DNA of 64,000 nucleotides from Verrucomicrobiota bacterium (GCA_027493615.1 JAOSKK010000039.1:433683-497682), one strand, 5' to 3'. Shown: positions 1-10,390, counted from the first letter of the stretch. Made by a program: numbers and translations. The notes: generated by a model not told the origin, from the letters alone.

Positions 1-56
1 GCGTTCTGGGGCTGATAGAAAATGTCAAATATCAATGTTTGACCCCATTGCGTTCC

Positions 57-3000
57 TCAAGGCTCGACGGTCATGGCCACCACGAACGGCGCCGAGGGCA
101 GCGCCCGGGACGTGATCGCAAGATGACGGACCTCCACCGTGGGGCGCGGATTCTCATAGCTGGTGAGGTAGAGCCGGACGCGGGCGCCGGCCCGCTGCGC
201 CAGCGGTGTGTCGCCCACCCAGGCAATGCGCCCGCGCTCGAGATCCTGCGGGGCTTCGCCGGCCGGCAACCACCAGTAGCGCAGGTCCCGACCGTACACG
301 ATCGGTTCTTCGTGCGTCGTGCCGTCCGCGTAATGCCAGACATAGCTGCCGATGGTCGTACCGTCGGGCACTGCCTCGGCCGGGCAGGCGGCCTGAAGGA
401 CGTGCAGGCGCCGGAAGCGCTGGCCGACGGCGATGCCGTCCACTTGCTCGGGCTGCCGAATCCACATCGCGTCGAGCATTTCACCTTGCCGATCGAGTGC
501 CCGGGTGACCAGGACGCCACGGATATCGAACCGTACGCCCTGCAAGGTCTGCCACCCGGACGGCAGCGCTGCCAGGGTGAAGTCCGGCGCGAGATCCTGG
601 CAATTCGGGTGCAGCCAACCGTCCAGCCGGCCGTTGTACCAGCGCCCGAGGTCCAGTTGCTCCCGTCCACACCGCGGGTCGCGTGCGGGCAGGAACAGAT
701 CGTCGATGACGGGAAACGCGTTGGTGTCCGGGCGTACCGCGGCCTGTTCAAGCCGCAGGCGTTCATGCCAGTAAGCGGTGGCGTGGGCGCGGATGCGCGC
801 GGCTAGCGTCGCGCCGGGCAGGCCCGCGTATTCGCGGTCCTGCCAGGGAAAGGCTTCCCACTGGCAGATGATCCCATCCCAGTTGGGGGCCACGAGCTGG
901 CGACCGCCGGGACCGACAAAGCTCGCCGTCGGGTCGAAAAAGTCCGAGCGACCACCGAGGGCCAGCAGTTGGCGCCAGTGCTCGGCATCCCAGATCTGGA
1001 GCGAACCGCCATCGTAGTTGCCGATGCCCGTATCCTGTGCCGCCACGGTGGTCCTGCGGCCATCCGCGCTAAACCCCCGGCCATGGCCCCCGTCCCTGGC
1101 TCTGGCTGGACGCGACCACCCGCCAGGTGGTGGCGTCCAGGAGGTAGAGGACCCCATCATCGCTCGTGAGTGTCAGCCAGCGACCCTCCGGGCTGAAGGA
1201 GACCGACCAGAAGAACGTTCCCTCAATCGGCAGCCGGGTCAGGCCCCGTGACCGCAGGTCGACCAGCAGCGGAGGCCCGCCCCTCCCCCGTGAGCACGAG
1301 GTGGTGGGAGGACGAGCTGATGGCCAGCCAGTAGGGAGACACCAGGCCGCTCGCCACTGACCAATGCCGGTTGAACGAAGGCACCTCCCAGAGGCTCACC
1401 ACCCCGCCCGTGTCCACCGAGGCGATCGAGCGGCCGTCGGGGCTGAAGCGTGCGAGGACCATGACGTTGCTCCCTCCCCGCAACGCCCCCACCAACTCCC
1501 CGGTGGTCACGTCCCAAACCCGCCCGATGGGATCCATCGACGTCGTGACCACCCACCGGTTGTTCGGGCTGAAATGCGCCAGATAGGGTTGACTCCAACG
1601 GGCGGGGATGACTCGCGCCAGCGCCCCGCTGGTCGCGTCCCAAACCTGAAGGTCTCCGTAACTGACGCTGCCCGTGACCCAGCGACCGTCCGCGCTGCAG
1701 GCCGCTCCCTTGATCCAGGGTGGCGCCGGCCAGGCGGACCGTCCCGGCAGGCCGCTCCATACCTTGACCGTCCCGTTCCAGTCCGCGGTGGCCAGCCGCC
1801 GTCCGTCCGAGGAGAAAGCGGCTGACCCAACGGTCATCAGGTGTCCCCGCAGGGTCAGATCTTGGTCCGCCCGTTCGAGGTTCAGGACGGGCACGAGCCG
1901 CCGGGAGCCGTAGAGCGCCAAGCGGGTTGCGTCCGGGCTGAACAGTCCGCCGCATACGTGCCCGGTGAGGCGGCGGACCTCCTCCCCACCCGGCAGCGCA
2001 TAGACCCGGGCGGTGCCCGCATCGCCCCCCGTACAGAAATAGCGGCTGTCCGGGCTGAAGGCGACCCACCGCTGGACCCGGGCGTGACCGGCGAAGACCG
2101 GGCCCAACTGCCGCCCCGCTTGCTGTCCGTGCCAGAGTTCCAGCTCGCCCCGGTTACCCAGCGCTACAACGCTCTCGCCGTCCGGTGACACCCAAATCCC
2201 CCACTGCTCGAGGGGGTCGAGTTTCCGGCAAGCCACTACCTCCCCCGAGTCCGCGGCCAGCCACCACGCGGTCACCATCCCCTCCACGATCAGCCGCCCT
2301 CCGCCCGAGTCGAAAAACACCCGCGGATTGCGCGTGACGTCGTAATCCCGGCCCACACCCGTCGCCGCCTCGCGGCGCACCAACTCCTCACCCTCCATCG
2401 CCCCCAGGGACACCTGCCAACGCACCCGGGCCGAGGCTGTGTCCCACAGCCGGACCCAACCCTGGGCGGTCACGCTGGCGGCCCTCGTCCCGTCCGCTGC
2501 GTAGGCCAGACCCCGGATCGGTCCCGCCTCTGCCACCGCCGGAGGTACCGGCAGCTCGCGCTGATCCTCCAGACTCATTCTCCGGAGCACGCCGGTCGTC
2601 TGGCAGAAGAGCAACTCGGGCGCTTGCGGGTGCAAGGCCCATCCCGTGACCGGGTGCTGGGTGTCGCCCAAGCTCCAGAGCGCCTGGCCATCCGCGGCGT
2701 CCCATACCTTGAGTCGACCCTCCTGGCCCAGCGTCAGCAACCGCGCGCCAGGCGCGTCGAAGGCCACGGCCCGGACACTCACGGCCCCGACCCCCGTCAC
2801 CCGCGGGTGGGCCGGGATGGACAGGATCTCCTGATGGCACTGCGCCACCAGATAGCCCCATTCCCAGTGGCGCAGTGCCTCAGGACACTGCACCAACAGC
2901 TCCATCGCACGGTCCGGTCTGCCGTCCTGGATAAACTTCTCGGCCAACGCCACCGCGGAGTAATAGGCCTCGCGTCGCTGGTGCCCCCGCGCCACCGCGA

Positions 3001-4141
3001 TCCGCCATGCCGCCACCGCCGAAGCCACCAGCAGCGTTACCACCAGCGCCCCTGCCATAGCTGCCAACGCCGGCTTGCGCCGGCACCACAGCCATCCCCG
3101 CTCGATCCACCCGGTGGGTCGGGCTCGGATCGGCCGCGATTCCAGCCACCGCGCCAGATCCTCCGCCAACGCCCCGGCCGAGCCGTACCGCCGCCCCGGC
3201 TCCTTCTGCAGGCACTTCAAGCAGATGATCTCCAGATCCCGCGGCACCCGCGGATTGACCCGACTGGGCCGTTCGGGCTCGCGCTCCAGGATGTTCCGAA
3301 TCGCTTCCAGCGGCGTCTCCGCCCGGAACAACGGGTGCCCGGTTAGCAGCTCGTACAGGATGGCCCCCAGGCTGTACACGTCCGCTGCCGTCGTCACCGT
3401 CTTGCTCCCGCCCGCCGCCTGTTCCGGCGCCATGTAGCTCGGGGTCCCTAGCGCCGCGTGGCTCAGGGTCAGCGAACTGTCCTGATGCACGAACTTCGCC
3501 AGCCCGAAGTCGCTCACGTGCGGTTGGCCCGCGGCATCCAACAGGATGTTCGAGGGCTTCAAGTCCCGGTGCAGCACCCCGCGTTCATGGGCGTGTTGTA
3601 CCGCCTGCGCCACCGTCACCAGCAGCGTGGCCGCCGCCCGCGGCTCGAAGGGCCCCGCCTTGAGCGCCTGCGCCAGGTTGAGACCCTCGACCAGCCGCAT
3701 CGCGTAGAAGGGCTGGCCCTCATGCTCCCCCACCTCGTAGATCGGCACGATGTGCGGGTGGTCCAACCGCGCCGCCGCCTCCGCCTCGACCCGCAGCCGC
3801 CGGGCGAAGTCACTCGAGTTGAGTGGCCCGGCCAGGATCATCTTCAGGGCCACGTCCCGGTTCAGGCTGAGCTGGTGCGCTCGGTAGATGATCCCCATGC
3901 CCCCGCGCCCGATCTCCCCCTCCAGCCGGTAGTCGCCAAACCGGTCTGTCGCCGCCACCGGCGGGGCCGGGGCCAAACCCACGGCCGCCAGCGCGGCGCT
4001 GTCCACCTCCGGCGCTTCGGTCCCGGGCGACTCCGGTTCGGCCAGCACGTCCTGCAGGAGGCAGGCCGGGCAAAGACCGGCGACCGTGTCGGGTGCACGC
4101 CCGGCTCCGCAGCGCGGACAGCGTGGCTGGGGTTGGTTCAT
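57..4141 (-). CDS. Ser/Thr protein kinase fused to WD40 repeats (two frame breaks)
   Basis: Large membrane-anchored eukaryotic-type kinase, about 1360 codons when joined. Visible in order: an N-terminal Cys4 zinc ribbon (CPRCG, CPAC; residues 8-30); a kinase domain at about 70-335 with glycine loop GRGGMG, VALK lysine, HRDLKPSN catalytic loop, DFG and APEQ; one transmembrane segment at about 358-378; then WD40 propeller repeats from about 440 to past 1000; and a C-terminal beta-rich segment without a name I can give. The reading frame changes near 1260-1285 and again near 1100. Across these points the translated repeat pattern (FSPEGRW, FSADGRR) continues, so I treat it as one gene. The neighbouring ECF sigma factor on the same strand is a pairing common in Verrucomicrobiota and Planctomycetota. 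Substrate unknown. Confidence 0.85.
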
Positions 4142-4202
4142 CGCTGGGCAGTTCGGTCCATTGGGTATCTACGCGGACGGGTGCGCTTTCTTAGCAAAGG
4201 GC

Positions 4203-4275
4203 GAAGCTCAAAGTTCAAAGTTCAAAGCTCAAGGGAAGCGCCAAAGCCAAAGCGCCAAAGGCAAGGTCCAAGGGG
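4203..4275. repeat. Short CAAAG-type tandem repeats in the kinase leader
   Basis: The 332-base gap between the sigma factor and kinase genes (4142-4473) holds no gene I can support. It starts with imperfect 8-9 bp units such as CAAAGTT, CAAAGCTC and CCAAAGC. Similar degenerate CTTTGCCC units occur at 8476-8491. They look like interspersed low-complexity repeats of the host genome, not coding sequence. Confidence 0.5.
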
Positions 4276-4355
4276 TCAAGTGCGGCGCGAAAGGCCCTGG
4301 CGTGGTCGGGGAGTCCGGGTCGGAGGCTCCTCCCCCCTCGTCCTGAACCTGTGGT

Positions 4356-4372
4356 GCAGGCGTCCCGCCTGC
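4356..4372. repeat. Perfect short palindrome GCAGGCG-TCC-CGCCTGC
   Basis: Seven-base arms around a 3-base loop in the gap upstream of the kinase gene. It has no T-tract on either side, so it is not a standard terminator. The motif resembles interspersed palindromes common in Verrucomicrobiota intergenic DNA (recalled, not checked). Confidence 0.45.
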
Positions 4373-4473
4373 GCTTGCCGGTGAGCCGAGGTTCCGGACG
4401 CGCCACGGCTCAGCGGGACCTTCGCTCCCATCCCCGATGTCCGTAATCTGCGGAGGATCGCTGTGCGTGCCGC

Positions 4474-5223
4474 TCATGGCGTCTGCAGCACCCGGAGCAG
4501 GTGCCGAAGTTCTTCCTGCACTTCGGTCGGGCTGTCCACGGTCCGAAGTACCACCCGGTAGAGCACCTCGCGATACCGCCGTCGCAGCCGGTGCACCATG
4601 ACGTTGACGCTGCTTTCCGTCGTCCCCAACTGCTGCGCCACCTCGGCAGCCGAGGTCCCGTCCCGTTCCCCCGACAACCGCGGAGCGAGCAGCTCGAAGG
4701 CCCGCGCCCGTCCCTCCGCCGCGAAGGCCTCTCGCAGTTGGCGCATAGCCTCCTCGAGCACCGCCAGCGCCCAGTGCCGTTCGTAGAGCTGCTCCGGATC
4801 ACGCGGATCGGCCAGTTGCCGGGCCACCCGCGCCTCGACGCCCGGCACATCGAGCGAGAGCAGCGGCCGGCCGCCGCCGCGTTTCACCCGCGTGGCCCGG
4901 GCGTGTTCGCTCGCCGCAAAGTTCTGAAAGCACCGTAGCAGGAAGGCCCGGAATCGCCCCCGGGCCGCAACGGCCGATGCCACCACGTCGTGCGCGAGGA
5001 GGTGCTCGAAAAACCCCTGGGTCAACTCCTCCGCCGCGTCCGCCGACGTCCCCTTGTGCCGGGCATAGGCGTAGAGGGGATACCAGTAGATCCCGCAGAG
5101 CTCGGCCATGGCCTGCCGGGCCTCGGCCGACCCGCCGTGACCGGCCGCGAACACGAGGCTCCAGTGCGTCGTCGCGAACTGCACTGTCCGGTCCGCTGGT
5201 CCGGGCTGAGCCTGCTGGCGCAT
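4474..5223 (-). CDS. ECF-family RNA polymerase sigma factor
   Basis: 249-residue ECF sigma factor. Region 2 is visible at about 20-100 (HWSLVFAA, YWYPLYAYARHKG, AEELTQGFFEHLL, RGRFRAFLLRCFQNF). Region 4 with its helix-turn-helix is at about 185-240 (GTSAAEVAQQLGTTESSVNVMVHRLRRRYREVL). I chose the ATG at 5223 because the conserved region begins about 15 residues later; a longer in-frame reading to 5442 adds only arginine- and proline-rich low-complexity residues. It probably directs transcription of a small local regulon and may be linked to the downstream kinase, since such pairs are frequent. No anti-sigma factor is visible beside it. Confidence 0.9.
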   Translation of the reverse strand: MRQQAQPGPADRTVQFATTHWSLVFAAGHGGSAEARQAMAELCGIYWYPLYAYARHKGTSADAAEELTQGFFEHLLAHDVVASAVAARGRFRAFLLRCFQNFAASEHARATRVKRGGGRPLLSLDVPGVEARVARQLADPRDPEQLYERHWALAVLEEAMRQLREAFAAEGRARAFELLAPRLSGERDGTSAAEVAQQLGTTESSVNVMVHRLRRRYREVLYRVVLRTVDSPTEVQEELRHLLRVLQTP

Positions 5224-5341
5224 CGTCTTAGCCCGCTCCAATCGCCGTCCGCTGACCTGGGCCCCTGACCTGGGATGCCACGGCCCGAAGGGAGCTTGCG
5301 CCGCTCGTTTACCATGGACCCTCGCTCGGCGCGAGGAGGAA

Positions 5342-6157
5342 ATGCGGCAGGAAATCCCGGCGACTTCAGCGCCACTACTCCTCTGGGCAGCAGGCGCGTC
5401 GAGGGCTGGTGGGCAGGGACGAAAACCGGCGCCCAAGCGCACCGCACTCCAGACGCTGACGGGTGTCGGCGTGGATCAACGCCTGCGTGTGGTCGAGTCC
5501 GGGCCCTCGGATCAGCTATCGGTGATCAGTGCCGTGGCCCGCGTGAACGTGACGGAGCGGTCCTGGCCTTACTTTGCCGATTTCGAGGGGGTGGTTGGAC
5601 CGGAATGGTCGCATCGGCAGACCGACGTGACACCGCTGGGGAAGCGCCGGTTTTTGGGACAGTATGGCAATGAAACGGTGAGTCTCACGTTAAATGGCCT
5701 GCCAGCTCATGAAGCCGTAATGATCTCGTTCGATCTCTTTGTCATTCAATCATGGGATGCGGATGGGACCTGCGGTGCAGGACCCGACATCTGGCAACTC
5801 GAGCCTGTCGGAGGACCACTCCTGTTGCGCGCGACCTTCTCCAACACCGCCGGAGTCGGGGAGTGCCCCGGCAACGCATTTCAGTCGTTCCCGGGCGACT
5901 ACCCAGAGAGCGTCTTCCCGGCGCAGACGGGTGCGGCAGAGCGGAATACGTTGGGCTATCCCAACTTCGGTGACACGGTCTATGCGGTGTCTTTTGCCAT
6001 TCGGCACGGGGATCCGTCCGTTCGCTTTGACTTCACCGGGATGGGGTTGGAGGGCATCTCGGACGAGAGCTGGGGTCTGGACAACGTCCGCGTCGAACTG
6101 ACTGCTGATCCTCGATGTCCGCGATCCGGGCTTCCCGTTCCGGGTGGGGTTGTATGA
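5342..6157 (+). CDS. N-terminal part of an exported LVIVD/SUMF1 protein (beta-sandwich domain)
   Basis: Starts at an ATG behind a strong GAGGAGG ribosome-binding site and is divergent from the sigma factor gene (118 bases between starts). The product has a beta-sandwich-like region with DFEGVVGPEWS near residue 80 and closes with DNVRVELT near 250. This arrangement is common in exported Verrucomicrobiota and Planctomycetota proteins. No clear cleavable signal peptide is visible. From about 6100 the sensible protein continues in another frame (next entry), with a TGA just before it, so either an indel or a small deletion separates the two parts. I consider both pieces one gene, but the join is uncertain. 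Confidence 0.55.
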   Translation: MRQEIPATSAPLLLWAAGASRAGGQGRKPAPKRTALQTLTGVGVDQRLRVVESGPSDQLSVISAVARVNVTERSWPYFADFEGVVGPEWSHRQTDVTPLGKRRFLGQYGNETVSLTLNGLPAHEAVMISFDLFVIQSWDADGTCGAGPDIWQLEPVGGPLLLRATFSNTAGVGECPGNAFQSFPGDYPESVFPAQTGAAERNTLGYPNFGDTVYAVSFAIRHGDPSVRFDFTGMGLEGISDESWGLDNVRVELTADPRCPRSGLPVPGGVV

Positions 6158-7439
6158 CTTGGGCGGCCCGGTGCAGGACCTGCAGGTGAACGGGTCGACG
6201 GCGTATGTCCTGGTCGGGACGGGCGAGTTGCGTCTCCTGGACGTGAGGGACCCGGCCAACGTGCAGTTGCTGGGCACCCATCGAACCTGGGGTACGCAGT
6301 CCTTGGCCGTGACGGGGACGTACGCCTACCTGGCCAGGGGCAGCCGCGGGCTCGAGGTGGTGGATGTGAGTGACCCGGCCAAGCCGGTGTGGGTGATGGG
6401 CCTGAGCGCGGCTGGGCCGGCCCAGGACGTGGCAGTCGTGGGACAGAACGTGCTGGTGGCTGGCGGCGACAAGGGTCTTTTGGTGTACCGCCTCGAGCAG
6501 CAGATCTACCCGCCGCTGGCGCCGCCGGTGATTGCCGAGGGTTTGCTCACGCTCTCCTGGCCGGCGATGGAGGGCGTGCGCCTGCAACGAACGTCGGAGT
6601 TGCTGCCGGCGGCGTGGGAGGATGTGGCGGAATCGGAGGGGACCAACTTGGTGCGGCTGGCCATGACGGGGAGCACGGGTTTCTTCCGATTGGCGATGGG
6701 GCAAGCATTGCCGCGTCCGACGAATCTGGTCTGGATCGAGCCCGGCACCTTTGTGATGGGGAGTCCGGACGATGAACTCGGGCGGTGGCCTTGGGAAGGT
6801 CCCCAGGTGACGGTGACGATCAGTCGCGGGTTCTGGATCGGAAGGTTTGAAGTCACCCAGGAGGAGTATCTCGCCCTGATGGGCAAGAATCCGAGCCGGT
6901 TCGTGGGTGACCCAAGGCTTCCGGTGGAATCCGTAACTTGGTTTGAGGCGTCGGACTATTGTGCGGCCCTCACGGCGCGGGAGGCAGCGGCGGGACGATT
7001 GCCGGCGCACTACGTCTACCGGTTGCCCACCGAAGCCGAGTGGGAATATGCCTGCCGCGCCGGGACCACGACCCGGAGAAGCTACGGAGACGACCTGGCG
7101 GACGTGGAACTGGTGGACTACGCGTGGTACGAAGGTAATGGCGGAGGGACAACCCATCCGGTGGGATTGAAGCGGCCCAACCCTTGGGGCCTCTACGACA
7201 TGTATGGCAATGTTTATGAGTGGGTCCAGGATTGGTGGGATTTCAGTCTGCCGGGTGGAACGGCTGTGGACCCGCAAGGACCTGCCTGGCATACGCACAA
7301 GGTCCTGAAGGGTGGAAACGCCATCATGGACGGGCCGGCACGCAACCATCGCTCGGCGACGCGGGCAGGAGGGGAACCAGAGGCGGCCTCTTCGAACGTA
7401 GGTTTCCGTGTCGTGCTCGCTCCCCGGCTGTCTGACTGA
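6102..7439 (+). CDS. LVIVD-repeat plus SUMF1 (formylglycine-generating-enzyme-like) protein
   Basis: The N-terminal third carries LVIVD-type repeats (ILDVRDPG, LLDVRDPAN, VVDVSDPAK), which form a beta-propeller. The C-terminal two thirds is a SUMF1/FGE-sulfatase fold: PGTFVMGSPDDE, RFEVTQEEYLALMG, LPVESVTWFEASDYC, RLPTEAEWEYACRAG, WGLYDMYGNVYEWVQDWW and a final SSNVGFRVV. Authentic FGE oxidises a sulfatase cysteine, and many SUMF1 proteins are non-catalytic or bind ligands. I see no convincing catalytic cysteine pair near the C-terminus, so enzymatic activity is doubtful. Probably the continuation of the gene starting at 5342. Confidence 0.75.
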   Translation: MLILDVRDPGFPFRVGLYDLGGPVQDLQVNGSTAYVLVGTGELRLLDVRDPANVQLLGTHRTWGTQSLAVTGTYAYLARGSRGLEVVDVSDPAKPVWVMGLSAAGPAQDVAVVGQNVLVAGGDKGLLVYRLEQQIYPPLAPPVIAEGLLTLSWPAMEGVRLQRTSELLPAAWEDVAESEGTNLVRLAMTGSTGFFRLAMGQALPRPTNLVWIEPGTFVMGSPDDELGRWPWEGPQVTVTISRGFWIGRFEVTQEEYLALMGKNPSRFVGDPRLPVESVTWFEASDYCAALTAREAAAGRLPAHYVYRLPTEAEWEYACRAGTTTRRSYGDDLADVELVDYAWYEGNGGGTTHPVGLKRPNPWGLYDMYGNVYEWVQDWWDFSLPGGTAVDPQGPAWHTHKVLKGGNAIMDGPARNHRSATRAGGEPEAASSNVGFRVVLAPRLSD

Positions 7440-7469
7440 GCCGCCAGCGTCGATTCGAATCGAACTGCG

Positions 7470-8453
7470 ATGGATGGTGAGCTGGCTCACGGTGTCGGCC
7501 GGCCTGAACGGCGAGGTCAACCCGATTGCCGCGCTGGGCGAACTGATGACCGACACCCGGTTCCGGATCCGGCCTGCCCTCCTCGGCCCTGGACACGGTA
7601 AGCTGGAACACGGTGGCGACCCAGTTGTTCACCGACGGCTTCAGCCTGTCATGACGTCCTGGTGTTCGAGCTACCCCTGGCCTGGACCGGAAAAACGGCC
7701 GCTCGGCTGCTCGTGCTGCCCGCCCGGGGCGAGACGCTTTCGAGTGCCTGGACCCTCTGGTGGGAGCGTGCCAGAAACAGCTTTTCGGCCGTGCGTGAAA
7801 GCGGCCTGTTCGGACGCCGTGGCGGGTTGAATGCCGGCCTTTCCGCGACGGGCCTGTTCTGCCTCGAGGGGGGCCTGGATGTGACGTTCAGCAGCCCAGA
7901 CGATGACCTCGAGGACATGCCCTTTGACGAGGGCGTCGGCGCCCGGCGGTTCCTCATCTTCCTCGGCGACGAGATCCTGTTCGAATGGGACGCGCCCAAG
8001 TGGGCGCTGGCGGTGGGCCTGAAGGTCCAGCCCCGGATGCTCCACCTCGAGGTGAGCCTGGCGGACGTGGCCAAGATCACCCATCCCGTCCTGCTACGAG
8101 CGCTCCGGCCCCTGGGTCCGGCCAACCTGACCGCCAACGGGGACGGCGTCGCCCCGACATACTCGACCGGTCAGGACGTGGTCTTGGACTGGGACCTGAC
8201 CAGCGAGGGTCGGGATGAGGCTCAGCCCGAGGTGGACCTGGAATCCCGCTCCGACCAGGCGATCCTCGAATTGTGGGCCGGCGCGGTCCTGAAGGAGACG
8301 CTCTACGTGAACCGGGCCGGTCCCCACACGCTGACCAACGCGGCCCTGTTCGCCGCGCTGGGCGCCGAGACCGACTTCACCGTCCGGGCCTACCTCGCCC
8401 TGGGCGGGCACCGCAGCCTGGATTGCGACTCCGTGACCGTCTCGAAGACCTGA
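7470..8453 (+). pseudogene. Remnant of a phage tail-tip (host-specificity) protein
   Basis: The translated pieces match the tail-tip protein at 58203-60408 in the same order: GLNGEVNPIAALGELMTDTRF corresponds to the segment near 58760; then, after an internal deletion of about 650 bases, the stretch starting HDVLVFELP corresponds to the segment from 59560 (shared WTLWWERA, PDDDLEDMPFDEGVG, LADVAKITH, LGPANLTANGDG). A further loop of about 40 residues is missing near residue EILF. The ending DSVTVSKT is intact here and shows how the main copy should end where that is masked by poly-C. This is a decayed tail end of a sister prophage. Confidence 0.8.
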
Positions 8454-8454
8454 C

Positions 8455-8491
8455 CTCTGTCCCTTACCTCTTTGCCCTTTGCCCTTTGCCC
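8455..8491. repeat. Short tandem CTTTGCC repeats between prophage remnants
   Basis: Three to four copies of CTTTGCCC-like units immediately before the fibre remnant. The main prophage has a lipoprotein gene (60494-60796) at the corresponding position, so a gene was probably lost or replaced here by host-type low-complexity repeat. Confidence 0.45.
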
Positions 8492-8496
8492 ATGAC

Positions 8497-9727
8497 ATGA
8501 GCACCATCGCACCGAGCCGATTGAATGACGTCAGTAACGCGGCTCTGTTCCGCGAGTTGGCCGCCGACAACCTCACCCTCCTGGCCGAAGACACCGCCAA
8601 GCGCGTCCCCACGTACCAGAACGGCAGCCCGACCACGATCATCGGCCCGCCGATCTCGGGCGCCCGCGTCCTGAACGAGTTCTGGCGGGATGCTCTGTGC
8701 GGGGAGTGGCGGTGCACGGGAGCCGGGACGCCAGGGACGTGGATTCAGACGCTGCCGGCGGCGGTGGCGGCGGACCCGTCGAGCGGTACGATCCCAACGG
8801 GGGTACCTGATCCTCAACGTCACCACCGGCCACATTAAGCGGCACGCCGGCGGGTATTCTTGGACGACCGTAACGGGGCCGGAAGGTCCCCCAGGCGCAA
8901 CCGGTCCAGAGGGACCCGCCGGACCGCAGGGACCTGAAGGCCCTCCGGGGTCTGGCGGCCGCGAGGCCCTGACCGCCAACCGCACGTACCATGTCGCCAC
9001 CACCGGCAGCGACAGCAACGATGGCCTCTCCGCCGGCGCCCCCTTCCTCACGATTCAGAAGGCCCTGGATGCGGCCGCCGCTCTCGACACCGTCATCTAG
9101 AACGTCACCGAGCAGGTCGCCGACGGGACGTATAAGCAACCGCTCGTGGGTCGTGTCTTGGTGGGGTCTGGCAGGATCGCCGTCCAAGGCAACTCGGGCA
9201 ACCCATCCGCCGTCATCGTCCGGGGCACGAGCTTCAATCCAACGGTCTTGCTGGGCGCGGGGATGTTCCTGACCCTCAAGTATCTGAGGCTGGAAGGCAA
9301 CGCTTCGGGCTATGCGCTGGTGACGAGCGAACTCAATGGGGTCATCGACATCGACAGCGTGGTGTTCGGGACTTTGGCGTCGGGCCAACCGCAGATCGCG
9401 GTGTCCCGGTGCGGAATCGTCCGGGCGATCGGCAACTACACCGTCGCAGCCGGGGGCGCGGCCCACGTGATGGCCTGGGGCCAGGGGGTCTTCGATTGCC
9501 GCAACAGGATGATTACGGTCAGTGGGACCCCGGCCTTTGCATGGGCCTTTGCTGCGGCGTCGGAATGCTCGCTGATGATGTTCAATACGAGCACGTTCAG
9601 CGGCTCGGGCACGGGGAAGCGGTACGACATCGTGACCAATGCTGTCATCCAGACCGCCGGCGCTGGTGTCAACCTCCTCCCCGGCAACTCGGCCGGGACC
9701 ACCGGCACCGGCGGGCAGTACGCGTAA
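8497..9727 (+). pseudogene. Broken tail fibre with collagen-like and beta-helix parts
   Basis: The first about 100 residues (LNDVSNAALFRELAADN, TYQNGSPTTIIGPP, EFWRDAL) match the fibre at 60806-61351. After a frame break near 8804 the protein continues TGYLILNVTTGHIKRHAGGYSW, then about 8 collagen-like Gly-X-Y triplets (GPEGPPGATGPEGPAGP), then a phage tailspike-type beta-helix start (TTGSDSNDGLSAGAPFLTIQKALDAA). An in-frame TAG at 9098-9100 interrupts it; the same frame then reads NVTEQVADGTYK through to 9727. The main prophage fibre lacks the collagen and beta-helix parts, so this copy had a different receptor-binding tip. Confidence 0.75.
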
Positions 9728-9763
9728 ATTGGGCGAAGTTGCGCTTGTCCGCCTCCTATCTGC

Positions 9764-9826
9764 AGCGTCACCACCGGGCACATCAAGCGCTACGCGGGCG
9801 GATACGTGTGGGAGGTGCCGGTCTAA
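9764..9826 (+). pseudogene. Duplicated tail-fibre fragment
   Basis: A 20-residue open stretch, SVTTGHIKRYAGGYVWEVPV then stop, repeats the NVTTGHIKRHAGGYSW segment found at about 8816-8868 in the preceding fibre. It looks like the end of a second, deleted fibre gene or of an alternative fibre tip. It marks the last recognisable phage sequence before the host-type minus-strand genes. Confidence 0.5.
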
Positions 9827-9835
9827 ATGACGTCC

Positions 9836-10390
9836 CTACGATGCGGGCTTGTTTGGGCTGCCCACGGTCGATCCACGAGATGGGCGAGTCGCTGCCGCCA
9901 GCCAGAACGCCGCGGCACCGAGGAAGCCTAACGCCGCCGTAGCTGGCTCTGGCACCATCGTAAATCCCTGTAAGCCCATTAACGGCACAGGATTCAGATC
10001 ATGCAGACGCATGGGAATGTCGTTGGATTCTCCCCGAATGACTGCGGCCTCATAGGAGCCGGCAGCCGTCTCCCACGCCCGCATCCGCACCGTCACCGTC
10101 GCGCCAAGACCGTGACCAGGAACAATAAGATTCGTCTCGAGCACGTACGGTGCCGTGGCAGGGCTGAAGGTTTTGAACACTGTCGTGGGAAACAGCGGTT
10201 CCAGGCTGCCTCCGCTCTGGACGAGAAACAGGCCCGCCGTAAAGCCAGCGCCCGCCCCGGTGCCATCGGGTCGAAACACGGGCGCGTTCACCGGGGCGCC
10301 AGGGGAATACGTATCGAAGTCGATCAGGCCCTGACCATAACCGCCCACGCATCCTACCACGCACAGCCCTATGATCAATCGCGGTTTCAT
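9836..10390 (-). CDS. PEP-CTERM sorted exported protein
   Basis: 184-residue exported protein with an N-terminal signal peptide (MKPRLIIGLCVVGCVGGYGQG) and a C-terminal PEP-CTERM signal: VPEPATAALGFLGAAAFWLAAAT followed by basic residues near 155-180. PEP-CTERM tails are processed by exosortase systems in biofilm-forming Gram-negatives and are abundant in Verrucomicrobiota. The middle is beta-rich with no recognised domain. A longer in-frame reading adds 12 residues, but the ATG at 10390 places the signal peptide correctly. About 15 residues follow the basic stretch, which is unusual because PEP-CTERM proteins normally end there; a frame error near the end is possible. Confidence 0.75.
   Translation of the reverse strand: MKPRLIIGLCVVGCVGGYGQGLIDFDTYSPGAPVNAPVFRPDGTGAGAGFTAGLFLVQSGGSLEPLFPTTVFKTFSPATAPYVLETNLIVPGHGLGATVTVRMRAWETAAGSYEAAVIRGESNDIPMRLHDLNPVPLMGLQGFTMVPEPATAALGFLGAAAFWLAAATRPSRGSTVGSPNKPAS

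Noticed and set aside
6033..7556. 507-codon antisense frame opposite the SUMF1 gene
   Set aside because: The plus strand has clear SUMF1 motifs; the antisense product is basic and featureless.
8880..8950. Collagen-like repeats as a minisatellite or CRISPR-like array
   Set aside because: The units are 9-18 bases of Gly-X-Y codons within a fibre reading frame, with no spacers.
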